Shown: positions 13,401 through 28,400, numbered from the stretch's first letter. The stretch is DNA of 64,000 nt from Uranotaenia lowii (GCF_029784155.1 NC_073693.1:137133988-137197987); one strand, 5' to 3'. Notes: generated by a model not told the origin, from the letters alone. A program made the numbers and translations.

Positions 13401-16400
13401 TCATTTGGTTCAATGCTTTATTAAATAACTTTACTGTTTTGGAAACTGTAGAAAACAAAAATTTTATTATGATAAATATAATAACTATTATAACAATAGT
13501 AACCCGATCTGGAGTCTATGGAATCCCCACCATCGATTGACAGTAATCCGTCGATTCTAATGGAACTCGATGACTCCGATTCTCCGGCCTTACCAACTAC
13601 TAGTTGGAAACTTTACTTGCGTATGACCTGATCAACTATCAATCCTTCTTGGTTTCTTTTTTCGTTCGGCTGCTGAGCTACATTCCAGCTGTGATTATCC
13701 ACCAGCTGGGGAGCCTCCAACTGATTTTTCACAACAATATTCACCGTATTTTTGAAGGTGCAAACCGCTTTTTCGGTATTTGGCAATTCGGCATCGATTT
13801 CCTGTAAATTGGAAGACGAATCAGAAGCCATCGCAGATGTCATTTGTGATCAACACGACCGCGAAATCTGATCATTAATCTGGAGCCGACGGATTTCCCA
13901 GCAGCAATCCTTGTGGTCGGGCCTGTCGTGTAGTTTGTGTTTGTTGGCTGCCGGAGTTTGATATCATAGAGCGCACGGATTGTAATCCTCGATTTGGTAC
14001 CCTACTAAACAATCCTTGAAACGCTGAAGTTATCATAAACGCAGAGGCAATTTTTTGAGATCTGAAAATAAAAAGTTGATGGTAGGTATATTTTTCGTGT
14101 GTGCCGTATCTTTTTGCTAACTTACCGTTTTAACTATCTGGACTGACAATTGTACTTTTAAAATGTTTACAACTAGAGGTTCCAAGCTAGCACATTCGCT
14201 AAAGATAAAATTCCAGCGTTCCAAATTCCAGCGAATTCAGGACTTCTTCCACCGAATGGCCGGCCCGGCACTCTCCTTGAAGCACACATTGCAGACGCCG
14301 ATGATTTTGTGCAAATCATTTTCGATTCCTTGTTTGGAAGACTTTTCCTCGCTGATTTCCGCCGAAAACTCGAAAATTTTCCGAAAGAAATACAAAAATC
14401 TAAGTTTGACAGTTCGGGGCTCACCTAGTCACTCAGCTGGGAATGAACATCTCTCACTTGCTGTCACCTCACTCACACCGACTGTGGGAATAAGGTGACA
14501 AGAGTCGAGTGACAGTGGGGTGACTCGCCAATCTTCACGTCACGCGCGGCGCAGAATAAGGGCCAATGTCTAATACTCGAAGAGGCTGGCAATCTTTCGA
14601 AGCAGCACTCATTTCATAACGATTGACACGATGAATGGCTAAATTAACAAAGAAGGCTGCCTCCAAATGCAACCGATTTTTATGCACTGCACTTCAATAA
14701 TAGGTCCGACAAAGTTTATACTCTGTTTTGGTTGAATCCAAGGTGTGTATATATACAGGAGGTGTTACCGAATATCGAATTCCCGGTTCAGCCATTTTGG
14801 CTATGTAGGCTATGCAACTATGCGGAACTCATGTTAAACACACGTTTCGGGGTCTTCCGTACCAGTCTGGAGTTGGCGATAGAGGAAAAGGAGAAGGAGG
14901 AAAAAGGAGAAAAAGGATAAAGCAGAACGATGATCAAGGAGAAATTGAGGAAAAAATTGAGAAAGAGGAAAAGGGTGCGATGTATAAGTGCATGAGCACA
15001 GCCTACCCCTTGATGTAGTATCATAGGGTGAAACCAAGGGGCACATCTGGCACACGAAGCCCAAGGTGGATTTAGTGGGACGAACCCACACACGGCAGCA
15101 AACACCCGGCTGTTATGGTTTGAAGTCAAATTTCCATCTTGTAAAAAAAAAAAAAAAGAAGTTTGTTAAACAACAAACCACAGAAAAAGCTGAGCAAAAA
15201 ATAAACAAACTCATTGAGAGGCCCGCTCACTCCTCGCCTACTTACTGTGAAAGTCGGAGAACCTAGTGTATCAAAAACCTTGGTTGAATCTAGAATTATA
15301 CCATTACGCAAAATCTGTGGTGGAGTGATAGGAAGTCAAATATGTTGTTTCTGTTCCGAAGGAGGACAATTGGCTAAATTTGTCATAACTTCGACCAAAT
15401 TAAAATTTTTGAGTTATTTTAAAACAAAGCTTCAGGAAACAGCAAACGTAATCAAAAATAGCTTTGATGTGGAAAAAAGGTGGCGTGAGTTGTTTGTATG
15501 TATGTATGTATGAGAACCCACCAGTGGCTGATAGGTCTTTCGACCCGAGTCGGTACGGGAAGTCTCGATCGCACGTTCAAATATTGTCCATACTTAACTC
15601 ACCAACAATATTTGCACCGCAACCAAGGGGTCCGTTACCACTGGTTTGGGATAGGTTTGATTCACCAAATTCTCTTCCAACTGTTCGAATCAAATTTAGA
15701 ATTATGAAAAGGAACCATAGTATCCTTCTCATGGTTCCATATTTGCCGAGATACTCCGGCTGGCTTGAACCCACAATCCATTGTATATCAGTCTTCCGTT
15801 CGTTTGATGACCTATCCAACCCCCCACGAATCCCCTTTAATAGAGTTAAGCTATTTTACATTTCATAGTTGATAAATCATTCAGTTATTTCGAGAAAAAA
15901 TAATGATACAATCTTACCATTTCTGTTGCATTTGGTTTATACTCATCTGTGAATCGTCTTTTACCGAGACCTTCATCAGCCAGTAAACATCCCTGGATAC
16001 ACCATGCTAATTCGGCCGGACGTTGCACTTCAAAATCTCACCTCAAATTTCTTCAATTAATCAAAACCGCATATCCACTCAACTTCCATTGACAGGACAA
16101 TTAAAGTAATTTCCTCTTCCATTAAATTTGTCCCTCGTACAGGCATAATTTGCACTTGGCTCTAGTAACTCTATATTTATGCACTATTTCCGGTGGTTGC
16201 TCCTGCTGGGAACATTCGGTCGCCGATTTATATCACTATTATCGTTTTCTTTGGAGTTTGTTACATTAAAAAAACTAAAATTATTGAATTTTGAATTCCA
16301 TCCGGAAAAAAGGTGGCGTGAGTTGTGTCAAAAATAAATTTTGAAAAACTTCTTTATAGGAAGCTATCTAAAAAACAGTGATTTTTTAACGTGATTTGAA

Positions 16401-19400
16401 ACGTCACAAAAATTTGCACACGTAAATATTACATTATTAGGCCGCTGTGCTGAAAATTTCATTAATTTCCATTCATGCATTCAAAAGTTATTCACAAAAC
16501 AAAGTGTTGCATTTTTTTTTCGAATACACTCCTCAGTTCCCCTTGCTATGATGCTATGATCCTCAAACTGCAATTTTTTAGGTAGATTTATCCTAACGAC
16601 CATGCATCTAAATCGATTTTGAGGATCGATCTTTTCCTGAAGATCGAATAATGCTAATTGGAACACATGTTAAAAGCAAGAAAGATTTCATAAAATTTCA
16701 ATTCCAAGTCATTAGCGACTATCTTTAAGATTAATTTGGAGAATCAGTAATAAAACAATTATCCAGTAGGTACAACTTTTACTCTGGGGTTTGAAATCAC
16801 GGTCATCACATCAGAAGGTGAATACCCCATCAACAGAACTTACAATTGAAAACCTGTGTGTGCTACAAATCTCGTTACAACAACCGTAACACAAGTTTCA
16901 ATAAATCTTAAAACTTAACATTCCATTCCTCTTAACCGGCAGATTTACCATAAACTTTCAAATACAAGTTCTTGAGTTAGGAATCAACTATGATTTTGTT
17001 AATACAAAAAACCTCGCAAATTTTGGTGATCAACACATTAACAAACCAGATTCCGACTTGCAGCATTCTACATTTTTAAAACAAATTGACAGAATTACAT
17101 GTTATTTGAGTAACCTATTAAAAGTGTCGTGTTTCGTAGAACATTATTTGGTTATTGGATTTATAGATTTTAAGTCATTCTTCTAAATGTACCAATCAGG
17201 TGTAAATTCAAATACAAGATATCTTGAAATACAAATTTTCTACTTTAAAAATGTCACTTTTTCATACGAAATTCAAATACCATCATTTCCAACTAGACCT
17301 ATCAGAACGAGATAATAAAAAATGAAATTTGGTTCGGAGATTTTTTAAAAAAAAGAGCCGCAGACCGCGGTGCAGAGGATAGCTTTCAAGTCTTCTAAGC
17401 CAGCGGGCATGAGATTGAATCCCAGTCACGACATACATAGTACACTTACTGTGGGTTGGTGGTTTTAGCATTTGTTAAGAGAAAAGCATTTGTTAAGAGT
17501 TAAGAAAAAAGGAATCTCTTCGAGGAAACATCAAGTTTCATTGAGAACCTGTATGTGTTTGTGTTCGTTTAAAAAAATATTTTGTAATGTAAAAATGTGT
17601 CACATTACGTCAACTTACCAACAAAACAATTCTGGCGTTTGATTGATTAAAAAATTTTGGCACCACTGTTTTAAACATATTTTTTTGACCATGGCCCAAA
17701 AAAAATTGATATCCATATGTGCAACATAAGTATTTGTATTTAGCTTCTTATTTCAGCTTAGCTTAGCTGATCTACAGCAGATATGCTTTATTCACGTATC
17801 TAAATTTTTCTTGGAGCAAGAATAAGAATAGACCCTTTTATATAAATACTAGCTGACTCGGAGTGTTTTGAAACACCTTTCAAAATCAAATGAAATTTTA
17901 AGAAATTATATAAATATTATTTTTTTGTTGGTATCCTAAGTGCTCGGTTTAGGCCAAAAAACTTATATGAAGACCTCCTTTCTCCTTCCCATTCGCAAAA
18001 GCTGGGAGAAGGCAGGAATCCAAATTGTTCGTAATCAAAAACTCTCATATAAAATTTTGTTACATTAGTTGATAAGTTTTAAGCGATACATCAACAATTA
18101 TATGGAACCCCCTTCGTTCTTCACCTCTCCAAACTGCAAGGCAGAAGGGTCTGTAAAAGTCCATAAAAATTTGATTTTTTTTTTGCTTGATACATCAATA
18201 CCAAGAAAATTGTATTGGACCCCGCCTCCATTTCTTATGTACACACTGGACAAAAATGGTGTTTTAAATTATTATAGAACCATTTCTCTATTTGTTTGAT
18301 AAGTTCTTGGTATATGCGAAACAATTTTATGTGAGCTCCCCTCTTCTTTAACTTTATCTCCAATTGAAGGAGAAAGGAATCTCGAATAAGCATATTGCCA
18401 TTTATCGATTCCAAGTGCTCTCCCATATCAAATTTGTTTCCGTTTGCTCGATTAGTTTTCGAGTTATGCTAAAAATTGTAACGGAGCCCCCTTCTCTCCA
18501 TCAAATCACCTCACTGGAAGGAGACAGTAGTACCAAATATTCATTGAAACATACCTCGTAACTACTGAAATACTCTACCAAGCGAAATTTGGTTCCATTT
18601 GCTGAATAAGTCCTCGAGTTATGTAAAAAATGGTATGAGTGCACCCTCCCACCTTAAAATTTCCCCACAAGAAGAACAGAGGGTTCTCAAAATATCACAG
18701 AGACATTTCTCGTATTCAAATACCTTTCCACGCCAAATTTAGATCCATATGCTTAAAAGTTTCCAAATTATGCTGAAAAATGTAAAGGAGCCCTATTTGA
18801 TGGGAATCAAATATTGATAGAACCCTTTCTCGTACCCAAATACTCCTCCAAGTCCAATTTGGTTCCATTTGCTCGAATAGTTCCCGAATTATGCAATAAA
18901 AAATGTATAGAAATTCCCCCTTCCTTCCTATATCCCCACTGAAAAAAGGAGAGGTCTTAAACAACCATTGAAGCATTTCTTGTGTTCCAATGTCCTTCCA
19001 TGTCGAATTTGATTCAAATATCTTGATTAGTTCTCGAGTTATATAAAAAAATTGTAAGGTAAGTCCCCTTCCCTTTCCTATCTCCCCACTGAAAGGTGGG
19101 GTATCTAATATTTGTAGAAATATTGCTCGTACCCAAATACCACCACATGCCAAATTTGATACCATTTGCTTGATTTTTTCTCGAGTTATGCAAACATTTT
19201 TCTTTTGTTTGGAAGGCCCCTCTCCCCCTTCATGAGAAAAGAACCTACCCCTGTCTTCAATAACTCCACCTGCCAAGTTTCACGCAAATCGGTTCAATAG
19301 TTTCCGAGTCTATAGGGAGCAGACAAACAGACAGACAGACAGACGGACAGACAGAAATCCATTTTTATATACATAATATAAGTAGGCGAAGAGTGAGCGG

Positions 19401-22400
19401 GGCTCTCAATGAGTTTGTTTACAAAAATAAGATTATTTGCTCAGCTTTTCTGTGGTTTGTTGGTAAACAAACTCCATGAGTTCCGCAGTTGCATAGTCTA
19501 CATAGCCAAAACGGCTGAATCGTTAATTTGATACATGGTAACACCTCCTATTTATACACACCTTGATAATATATAGATTATAACTAACATTCCTGACTAA
19601 GTCGTTTCCGGCATACACGCTATCAAGATATACACGTATTTCCTGAATTAATGCTTCCATGTTTTTTCGATTTTTTTCTTAGACTTTTAATAACTTCAAA
19701 AAATAATGACTGTACCTGACTTTTGTCAGAAAATCATATTCAAGCTAGGTACGTTACGAGGTTTTTGAAAACTATAATTTTTGTGCATATCGTTTGATGT
19801 ACAATAGAAATATAGCAATAATTAGCAAGGAGTGTCAAATTTAGAATTTTTTTTTCTTTGGACTTTCAGGAGCATTCGTAAAAAAGTATCTAATGATGCA
19901 AAATCAAAGTTTCCAAGAATTCATTGGGCACCCAACATAAATTTGTTTATTTGGATGCGCCTGCACAAAATTGCAAGCCGTCAAACTTACAAAACTCTAG
20001 AACGGATTTGGATGTAAGATTAAATGTGAAATGGCTAATCTATATATCGAAAACTATAAAATGAGAAACAGATTAATTCGGGGGATTATATTATAAGAGG
20101 ACTTATCGATTACAATTTAAAATGAAGAAAACAAACTCTAGACGCGTATGAATAAGAATGCGATTGTGAAAACTTTAGAACTACTTTTTTTAATCAGAGA
20201 CAAACCAGCCAAAGGAAAGTCTTTGCATAAAGATAAAAAAATATTCCAAAAAAACAAGGTTTTTAAAAGACATACACCGTCTTAGCCGATTTAGGCTTTA
20301 CAGACTGAATAAATGACGTGGACAACTTAAGATTAACATTTAACACCCAGTACCGAGATGGGAATCGTACCCATGCCATCAGTGGACCACCAGTGATTAC
20401 CGTCTTATCACGCTAACCACTCGACCACCGAGACGAACGTTTTAAAATTGATTCTTTAATATGTGTTTCAGAATTTCTTGGAAACTTGTTATGTATGATA
20501 TGAGCATTTTAAAAATCATGTAAAATCACGACGTATCATAGTATAGTAGGACGTAAAAATACCAAGGTTTATTCAAGTTGATCAAGTTGATCACTTTTAG
20601 AAGGTCGCCAAAAATGTGTGAAAGTAGAGATTTTCCAACATCTCTCAAAGTTAGTCTTTTCGAAAATATCAAATTACAAAGACATTTTTTTCAAATGTCA
20701 ATTTATTCGAACAAGGGTGCCGCCAAATCAGCAAATCAGACACCTTGATCAGAACAGACACAATATTCACCAAATATCCGGGGTGACTTGTATTTATTCC
20801 AGGAACAATTTGCGATTTTTTTTTGTTCAAGGTTAAGTAGATAGCAAAAAAGAGCCTACGCAATCCGGAACCTACCGAAAGTGAAAGGGGTTTTCCTCCC
20901 GGCTAGATCTCGATTGAGATTAGCTACAGCATCAGCCGCAACAGTAGTTGACCAAAGACGTTTTGCCCATATAGAAAAAAAAAACTTCATTTCAACCCGG
21001 CTGAACGAACAAGTCTGTTTATTTACGTAGGTACCTATAGCTGGCTGCAACCGTGAAATGCACCGCGAAAATCATAGTCATTGAACTTGAACTAGTACTG
21101 TTCCAAAACCACGCCATGTTCAGCGGCTGGTGACTTTGCTAGATACTGGGTACTGGAGAACATAATGAGCATTCTCTTTGAATCTTTGAAATTTAAGGGT
21201 ACAAAAAAAATTCAAACGCCTAAAAAAACTAAAATATTGGGCATACCAATTGAAGGCTGCACAGAATTTTCGTGCAAAAAATTTTGGATCACGATTTAAG
21301 TTGAATGAGGTACTATATCCGTAATTATCATCTGTCTGTCATTTTTCTCGTACAATATTATTTCCCAAAAAGAGGAGGCACACTTTTTTGCAATCCTCGC
21401 ATAAATACTATGACTTCACATAAGAAATTACACATTGCCTCAGGGTACCCCGCAAAAATTCCAAAGCTGCCGAGGAATAGAAGGCATGAAGGGTATAGAA
21501 AAAAAGTGAATGGTCATTAAAAAGTATTGCAAACCTTCATTGGTATAGTGACAGCGTGGCTAGGTCCAGCAGCGACCGGACGACGTCAGCAAAGGTTCCA
21601 CCAATCGGTAGAATGTATTTCTGGTCCAAGTTTGTACCTACGCCAAGAGTTGAATGCCCCATCAATGAGATGCTGGCTGTGTTGCAGCAGCCAAAAGGCA
21701 ATGGGAATGACGTGCATCAGTCAGTGGAATGGTTTCAATTTGAAGCGTAACAAAGACAAGAGGTGGGAGGCCGGTTGAGAGGGAGTTTGTGTGGAACTCC
21801 ACAGGTGTTTGATTTTTGTGTTAGGTCAGGTCAGCCGCCATTAGGCTGCTGCTTTTGCTGATGCAGAAGATTGAGTCATCCGGTTTTCTCAACAGAAGGA
21901 TGTCAGTTTTACGTTCCGGGTTTTCGTTTGCTGTGGCGTTTGCCAAATTTGATGAGGAAGTGAAGATTGTGCTATTATAGGAATTAACCCTTATCCGTTC
22001 TTAACACATTATGAATCGCGAAAAAAATTAAAGCCTAAAATCACCGATATTCGGCATTTTATATTTAAGAATCCAATAAATCAAATTCTTCGAATTTGAT
22101 ATCTCTGTGTTACCTTAATTGTTGTGTTTAATTTTGTAAAATATAGTTTTAGGATTAAATTTATAACATTCGAGTTATGCTTCTGTATGTGGCACATTCG
22201 TGACAAGCGATAATCGAGATATCTCAATATGTCAAAATGATACACTTTTGGAAGTTTAGCGGCTTTAATCTTAAGATGCATCCAAACAATAAAGTCTCAT
22301 CTAGCACCCTTTTTTATAAACGCACCCTGAAAGCCCAGACAATTTTTTTCTACTGTGACTGCCTAAAACAATTTTGACGGTTCATCGATTGAAAAGTTCG

Positions 22401-25400
22401 GTTTAACATTACTTTTTTTTACATTTTTGTGGTCATTATCTTAAAACAATTCAAAAACATATATCCTTGTGCGCAAAGTATAGCTACTAACTTCAGCTTT
22501 CATGGGCCTAAGTAATTGTTTTTAGCATTACCCGATCAGGAGAGCATATCAAAATAATAACTCAATCGTAACTCACCAAGATATTTATATATGATTCAGT
22601 TATAGATAGGTACTCTAAATTTTCGATTTTAAGTTTACCCGATCAGGAGGGGAAAACAAAATTATATCAAGATGAGATATTTTGATACTAATTTTTTTTC
22701 TATCTAAATGAGTTATTATTCAGTACTCGTAGGATGTTAAAATATCTGAAATTATATCAAAAAATCTATACGATCATAGCTAAATTATATCAGTTTTTGA
22801 TATGCTCCGATCAAGATTATATCTCGTTCAGATAGGATAGTTTGATATTAGGCAGAACAAAACCTATCAAAATTATAACTTATCTTGATATGCATGCTTC
22901 GAGAAGTCTTTCTAGTGAAATGTAAATTACCCACATTATTTGCTAAAACCATGCTCCATTTTTGGTTTCCCAAAATTTGGATTCAACTTTATGAATCGGT
23001 TGAGCAAAACTTATAAATTCTAATTAAACAGCATGTAATGCGGTTTATTGACATATCCCGATCAGAAGAGCATATCAAAATAATAACTCAAACATATTTG
23101 AACGAGATATTTATATCTTCTTCAGTTAGAATTTTGTTCTCATAATTTTCGACATTAAGTTTCTTGAATCTGGGTAATATCTTATTTTGATTGACATTCT
23201 TGAATAGGATTGAACTCACTTTCAACGAGAAAGAATTTGTTTCAAATTGTTATAAAACATTATATTCGTATCTTATTTTGATATGCAAATATCTTTCCAT
23301 GAAACACGGACATCAAAGTCAACGGCCCAAACCGTACTTTAATAAGTTTTGCTCAACCGATTCATAAAGTTGAATCCAAATTTTGGGAAACCAAAAATGG
23401 AGCATGGTTTTAGCAAATAATGTGGGTAATTTACATTTCACTAGAAAGACTTCTCGAAGCATGCATATCAAGATAAGTTATAATTTTGATAGGTTTTGTT
23501 CTGCCTAATATCAAACTATCCTATCTGAACGAGATATAATCTTGATCGGAGCATATCAAAAACTGATATAATTTAGCTATGATCGTATAGATTTTTTGAT
23601 ATAATTTCAGATATTTTAACATCCTACGAGTACTGAATAATAACTCATTTAGATAGAAAAAAAATTAGTATCAAAATATCTCATCTTGATATAATTTTGT
23701 TTTCCCCTCCTGATCGGGATTCCACTAGGAATTTTTCTCGAAGCCCTCATATCTTGATCAGTTATAATTTTGATAGGTTTTGTTCTGTCCAATATCAAAC
23801 TATGCTATCTAAATGAGATATAATCTTGAAAGGAGCATATCTGAAATTGACATAATTTAGCTATGATCGCATTGATTTTTTGATATAATTTGAGATATTT
23901 TAACATCCTACGAGTACTGAATAATAACTCATTTAGATAGGAAAATAATTAGTTTCCAAATATCTAATCTTGATATAACTTAGTTTTTCCTTCCTGATCG
24001 GGTACGTAGCTGATCTACAGTTTTTTTCCGAACCATGTTTTTCGGATTTTTTTTCTTAGACTTTGAATAACGACAAACTGATGTGTTAAAGCTGAATATT
24101 GTCCGAGGCTGAATATTTGAGTTACATTAAATCTGAGGTTTTTAAAACTATAAATTTTGTACAAATCGGCTTATTGGCTTTTCTAGTTGATGCTTTTCGG
24201 TGAATTGGAAATCAAATAAAAACAATTCTTTTTACGTTTCGGCCTACTACCTTCAGCCATCCTCAGTAGTAGGTAGGCCGAAACCAATGTGGTGGAAAGA
24301 AGGTGATGAAGAAACACGCACACTAATACAGAACTCGTTATTCAAAAAGTAAAAAGGTAAACAAAGCCTACGTCACTTGCCAGGATGTTTATATATCCTA
24401 GGCGAGAATCGTAAACAGCAGTTGGCAATGATTTTTTTCTCTATAGTTTTCGCTGTTGGTTGTTTGTTTGGAAATGCAACTGACGTCACGAATTGTCTTG
24501 GTTACAATGTTTACAAAAAAAAACTTTTACTAACACTTAGCACGGGATTTCCATCGCCACCTGAGATGTGTATACAGGTTGGGCCGAAACGTCAAAAGAA
24601 TTGTTTTTATTTGATTTCAAATTCACCGAAAAGCATCAACTAGAAAAGCCAATAAGAATCAGCGGTGATCAAAGCTCGTTAACCACAAATCGGCTGAGAA
24701 ACAAGAGAGATGTAGCGGTTTTAGTCAGGAGTGTAAAATTGACACTCCAATTGCTGTACTGGGTAGAAATTTCTGGAACGGAGGAGAGTAAAACAGATTA
24801 ATTTCGGTGTAAGGAGGTATTTTTGGAACTTTATAGATTTATTATTATACATACTTCGAAAATCGATGTACTATTCCAAACGCTCTGTGGGGGCGTTTTA
24901 AAACCTTCAAAGCTGAGTTTGAACAGAACTCGAAATTTGAAGTCGGTTGAGGGAGACGATATTATCATTAAAATGGAAAGTGTAGAAAGGTTATTTCATA
25001 ATCGGCTATCTTAAAAACCTATTTTTGATTTTTTTAATCATAAACAGAATATTGTCATTTTTTTCAATTTTTTTGCCTGAAACCTGGTCATTGAAAGGAA
25101 TTTCAAACTACCGTTAGATAAATAAATGTGTATCGGATAATAACACAGTGTTGACCATGGCCGTAGGAACGCCAAAATGCCAAGCGAATTGGTCTTCCCT
25201 TAAATTGAAAATTCCTAATCAAATTTTGATGAACTACTTAAATGATTAATAGTCTGAAATCTTGTTCCTGGTCCACAATTATACTACAATTTTTTAAAAT
25301 ATTTCTCGCTTGTTGATAGAAATTTGGTCCCAAATATCGAAAATCAATATGATAAGACTAAGTTTGCCAGATTGTCCAGATGTTGCCCGATTTTGTTCAC

Positions 25401-28400
25401 TTTTTTTTACAAAATCAAATTAAAATTTTAATTTATTCATAAGTATTTTGCGTCCAAAATTTTTGGGCACATTTTATCAAATTTACAATCAAAGTATGAT
25501 TTAAAATTGACTGATGTGTTTTGATGTAAGTGCATTTCTTCATTATTTTTACAAAATAATTTTCATATTGGCAGATATTGGGGAAAAAAATCCGAAGGTG
25601 CACGACCAGTATGTTGGATGAAAAATATCTGGTAAGGTTAGGTTGGAATAATTCCGGATTTCGTGTTTCCAAATTTGCTTAAAGGGTGGTACGGTCAAAA
25701 TTTGGTCAAGGGAAAACGCGTGTAAATCGGTGAAATCGTTTATTTAAAAACTCAAATTAAATTTCATTTTCAAGTTTAATAAGTATAAAATTCAGGAAAA
25801 ATATTCAGTTAGGCTTCCGCTTTTCCAAATCCGAATTGCCGGGCCTTACGCTTAACTCCTGCCATCAGATTTTGTACAGCCACCTTGTCCACCTTCTTCG
25901 CCGCAGAAAGCCAGTTTGCCTTGAACTGCTGCTCGTCCTTAGCAGTTTTTTTATCTTCTTTAGGTTCCGCTTGACAATTGCCCAGTATTTCTCAATTGGG
26001 CGGAGCTCTGGCGTGTTGGGAGGGTTCCTTGTCTTTGAGAATCACCTACACGTTGTTGGCGGCGTACCACTCCATGGCCTTTTAACCGTAATGGCAAGAT
26101 GCCAAATCCGGCTTAATCAGTACGGAACAACCGTGTTTCTTCAGGAAAGGCAGCAGACGTTTATTCAAACACTCTTTCACGCAAATTTCTTGGTTGACAG
26201 TCCCGGAAGCTATGAAAATGCTGCTTTTCAAGCCACAGGTACAGATGGCTTGCCAAACCAGATATTTCAACGGGAACTTTGACAGTTTCATGTGCTTGAA
26301 AATATCTGCTACCTATCCCCTTCCTTTTGCTGTATAAAACTCCTGTCCCGGAAGCTGCTTGTAGTCGGCTTTGAAGTAGGTTTCGTCGTCCATTGCCACG
26401 CAGTCAAACTTCGTCAGCATCGACGTGTACAGCCTCCAGGAACGCGCTTTGGCCGTCGTATTTTGTTTATCATCGCGATTTGGAGTCACTACCATCTTGT
26501 AAGTCGATAGTCCGGCTCGTTTTTTGGCTCGATGCACGGTTGTAGACGATACACCCAGCTTATTTGCGGCATCTCGGAAAGAGAAGTTAGGGTTTCGCTT
26601 GAAACTACCGGCAACTCTCTTTGTCGTCTCAGCGGCTTCCGGTTTTCGATTTCCCCCCGATCCAGACTTCCTGGCTGTCGACAAACGTTCCCCAAACACT
26701 TTAATTACATTTGTAACGGTTGATTTGACAACTTTTAGCGATTTTGCCAGCTTTGCGTGCGAGTAGCTCGGATTTTCGCGATGCGCGAGCAAAAATTTGA
26801 TTCGCAGCTCTTCTTCCTTGGACGGCATTTTGACAACTGAAGAGTGAATTCCAAAATCAAAATAGGAGCAACATTCTACACACACACACACCTTCAAAAT
26901 GAGGGGTGTTTAGGTTTTTTAAATGCAAAATTAAAAGAAATACGTCAAGTTGATATTGACCAAATTTTGACCGTATCACCCTTTAGGACGAATAAAACAT
27001 GATAAATCTTCAGTACTACAGGCTAGAATTGATCATTGGCTAATCCGAAGGTCCATAGATCAAGATCTGAAAGGAAAAAAAATGCATTTAGCCTTCAGAG
27101 TGAATGGGATTTTGAGATTTGCTTGTAAAAAGAAAAAAAATATTCATTTTCCATTATTAACACTTTTCTTTACCAACCGATCGCTATTTCTAATTGATTT
27201 TCATAAAGCTTGAATTAAAATAAATATTTCTCCCGAGAACTACATCACGATTGGAGTTATGTATAACAAAAAAGTTATTTCAGTTCACAGATTTATTTCG
27301 ACCGCAATTTGTCGTCCACGCACCGCATACGTTACATTAGCTTACATTAACTTTACTAATTCCAATTACTTTTGTGTTATAATTCCAATAGTGATGCAGT
27401 GCTCGGGTGAAATATTTTTCTTGATTATGGCATTAAGAAAATCAACCATAAAAATCATACAAATTGTAAGAAAAGTAAGTTAACAATAAAAAATCGGTAT
27501 TTTTATCAGCATTCTTATCTTAAAATTGAACGATTTTCGTTTCATTTTAATATGATTTTGTACTGGGTCCCCCTTCCAAAAAAAGTTAGATTCCTGAAAC
27601 TATTATGCAAACCCGAAAAACCCTCGGATACCAAATTTCCTTTCATTACAACCTTCCGTTTATACGTGATGGTGTTACAAAGAAAACTCTTCTATGTTTT
27701 ATATATAAAATTTCCATTGGTTATGTAAAAGAAAAAGGTATATTTTGAAGTTATTTGCAATGTCGATCCAAAGACAATGGATTCACGCAATTCTTGAGTT
27801 CTTATAAATTTATAAAGTTCTACGTTCTCAGGGTGGCCAGCGAGTTTCCATTTTCAAATTCCCGGTTTTTTCCCGGTTTTCCCGAATGAAATTTTATGGT
27901 TTCCCTCGCTTCAAAATACGCAAATAAATATGTCCATTTGACCAAAACTGAAGAAATGTTTATGCAAGTTGAATGTAAAAGTGTGAGAGGACTTAGTTCA
28001 ATCTTGAAACTCAAAAGTTATTCGAATTATGGTGATCGTAATACGGTAAGAAAAAAAATCTAGTTGTCCGAACCTTAACCGAAAAGTGTTACTTTCTTTT
28101 CAGTCTTTCATACCATCTTCGTTTTTTTAAGGGAAACCGCTATATTTTTATTATTCGCATAGATAAATCATATTTTTCATATGATGCCATATAATATTTT
28201 TAAAATTTGAAGTTGAATTTCTAAATTTTTCTATTGAAATCTACTGACTGACACTCTGATATTTTTTCTTTTGAAGCTCTTAAAACAGATTCAGATGAAC
28301 CTTATTCATGATAAGCTATCTGATATTTTAATTCGATTCTCATATTAAATACTGAATCAATTGAATTCCTTTAACATTTTTATTAGAATGCGCTGAGTTC

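Noticed and set aside
13613..13843. 76-codon minus-strand ORF in the 12703-14564 transposon as a transposase
   Set aside because: Too short, and without any recognised catalytic or DNA-binding motif.
20340..20434. tRNA gene on the minus strand
   Set aside because: A and B boxes are present, but the distance between them and the lack of a closing acceptor stem and of a clean cloverleaf fit a SINE head.
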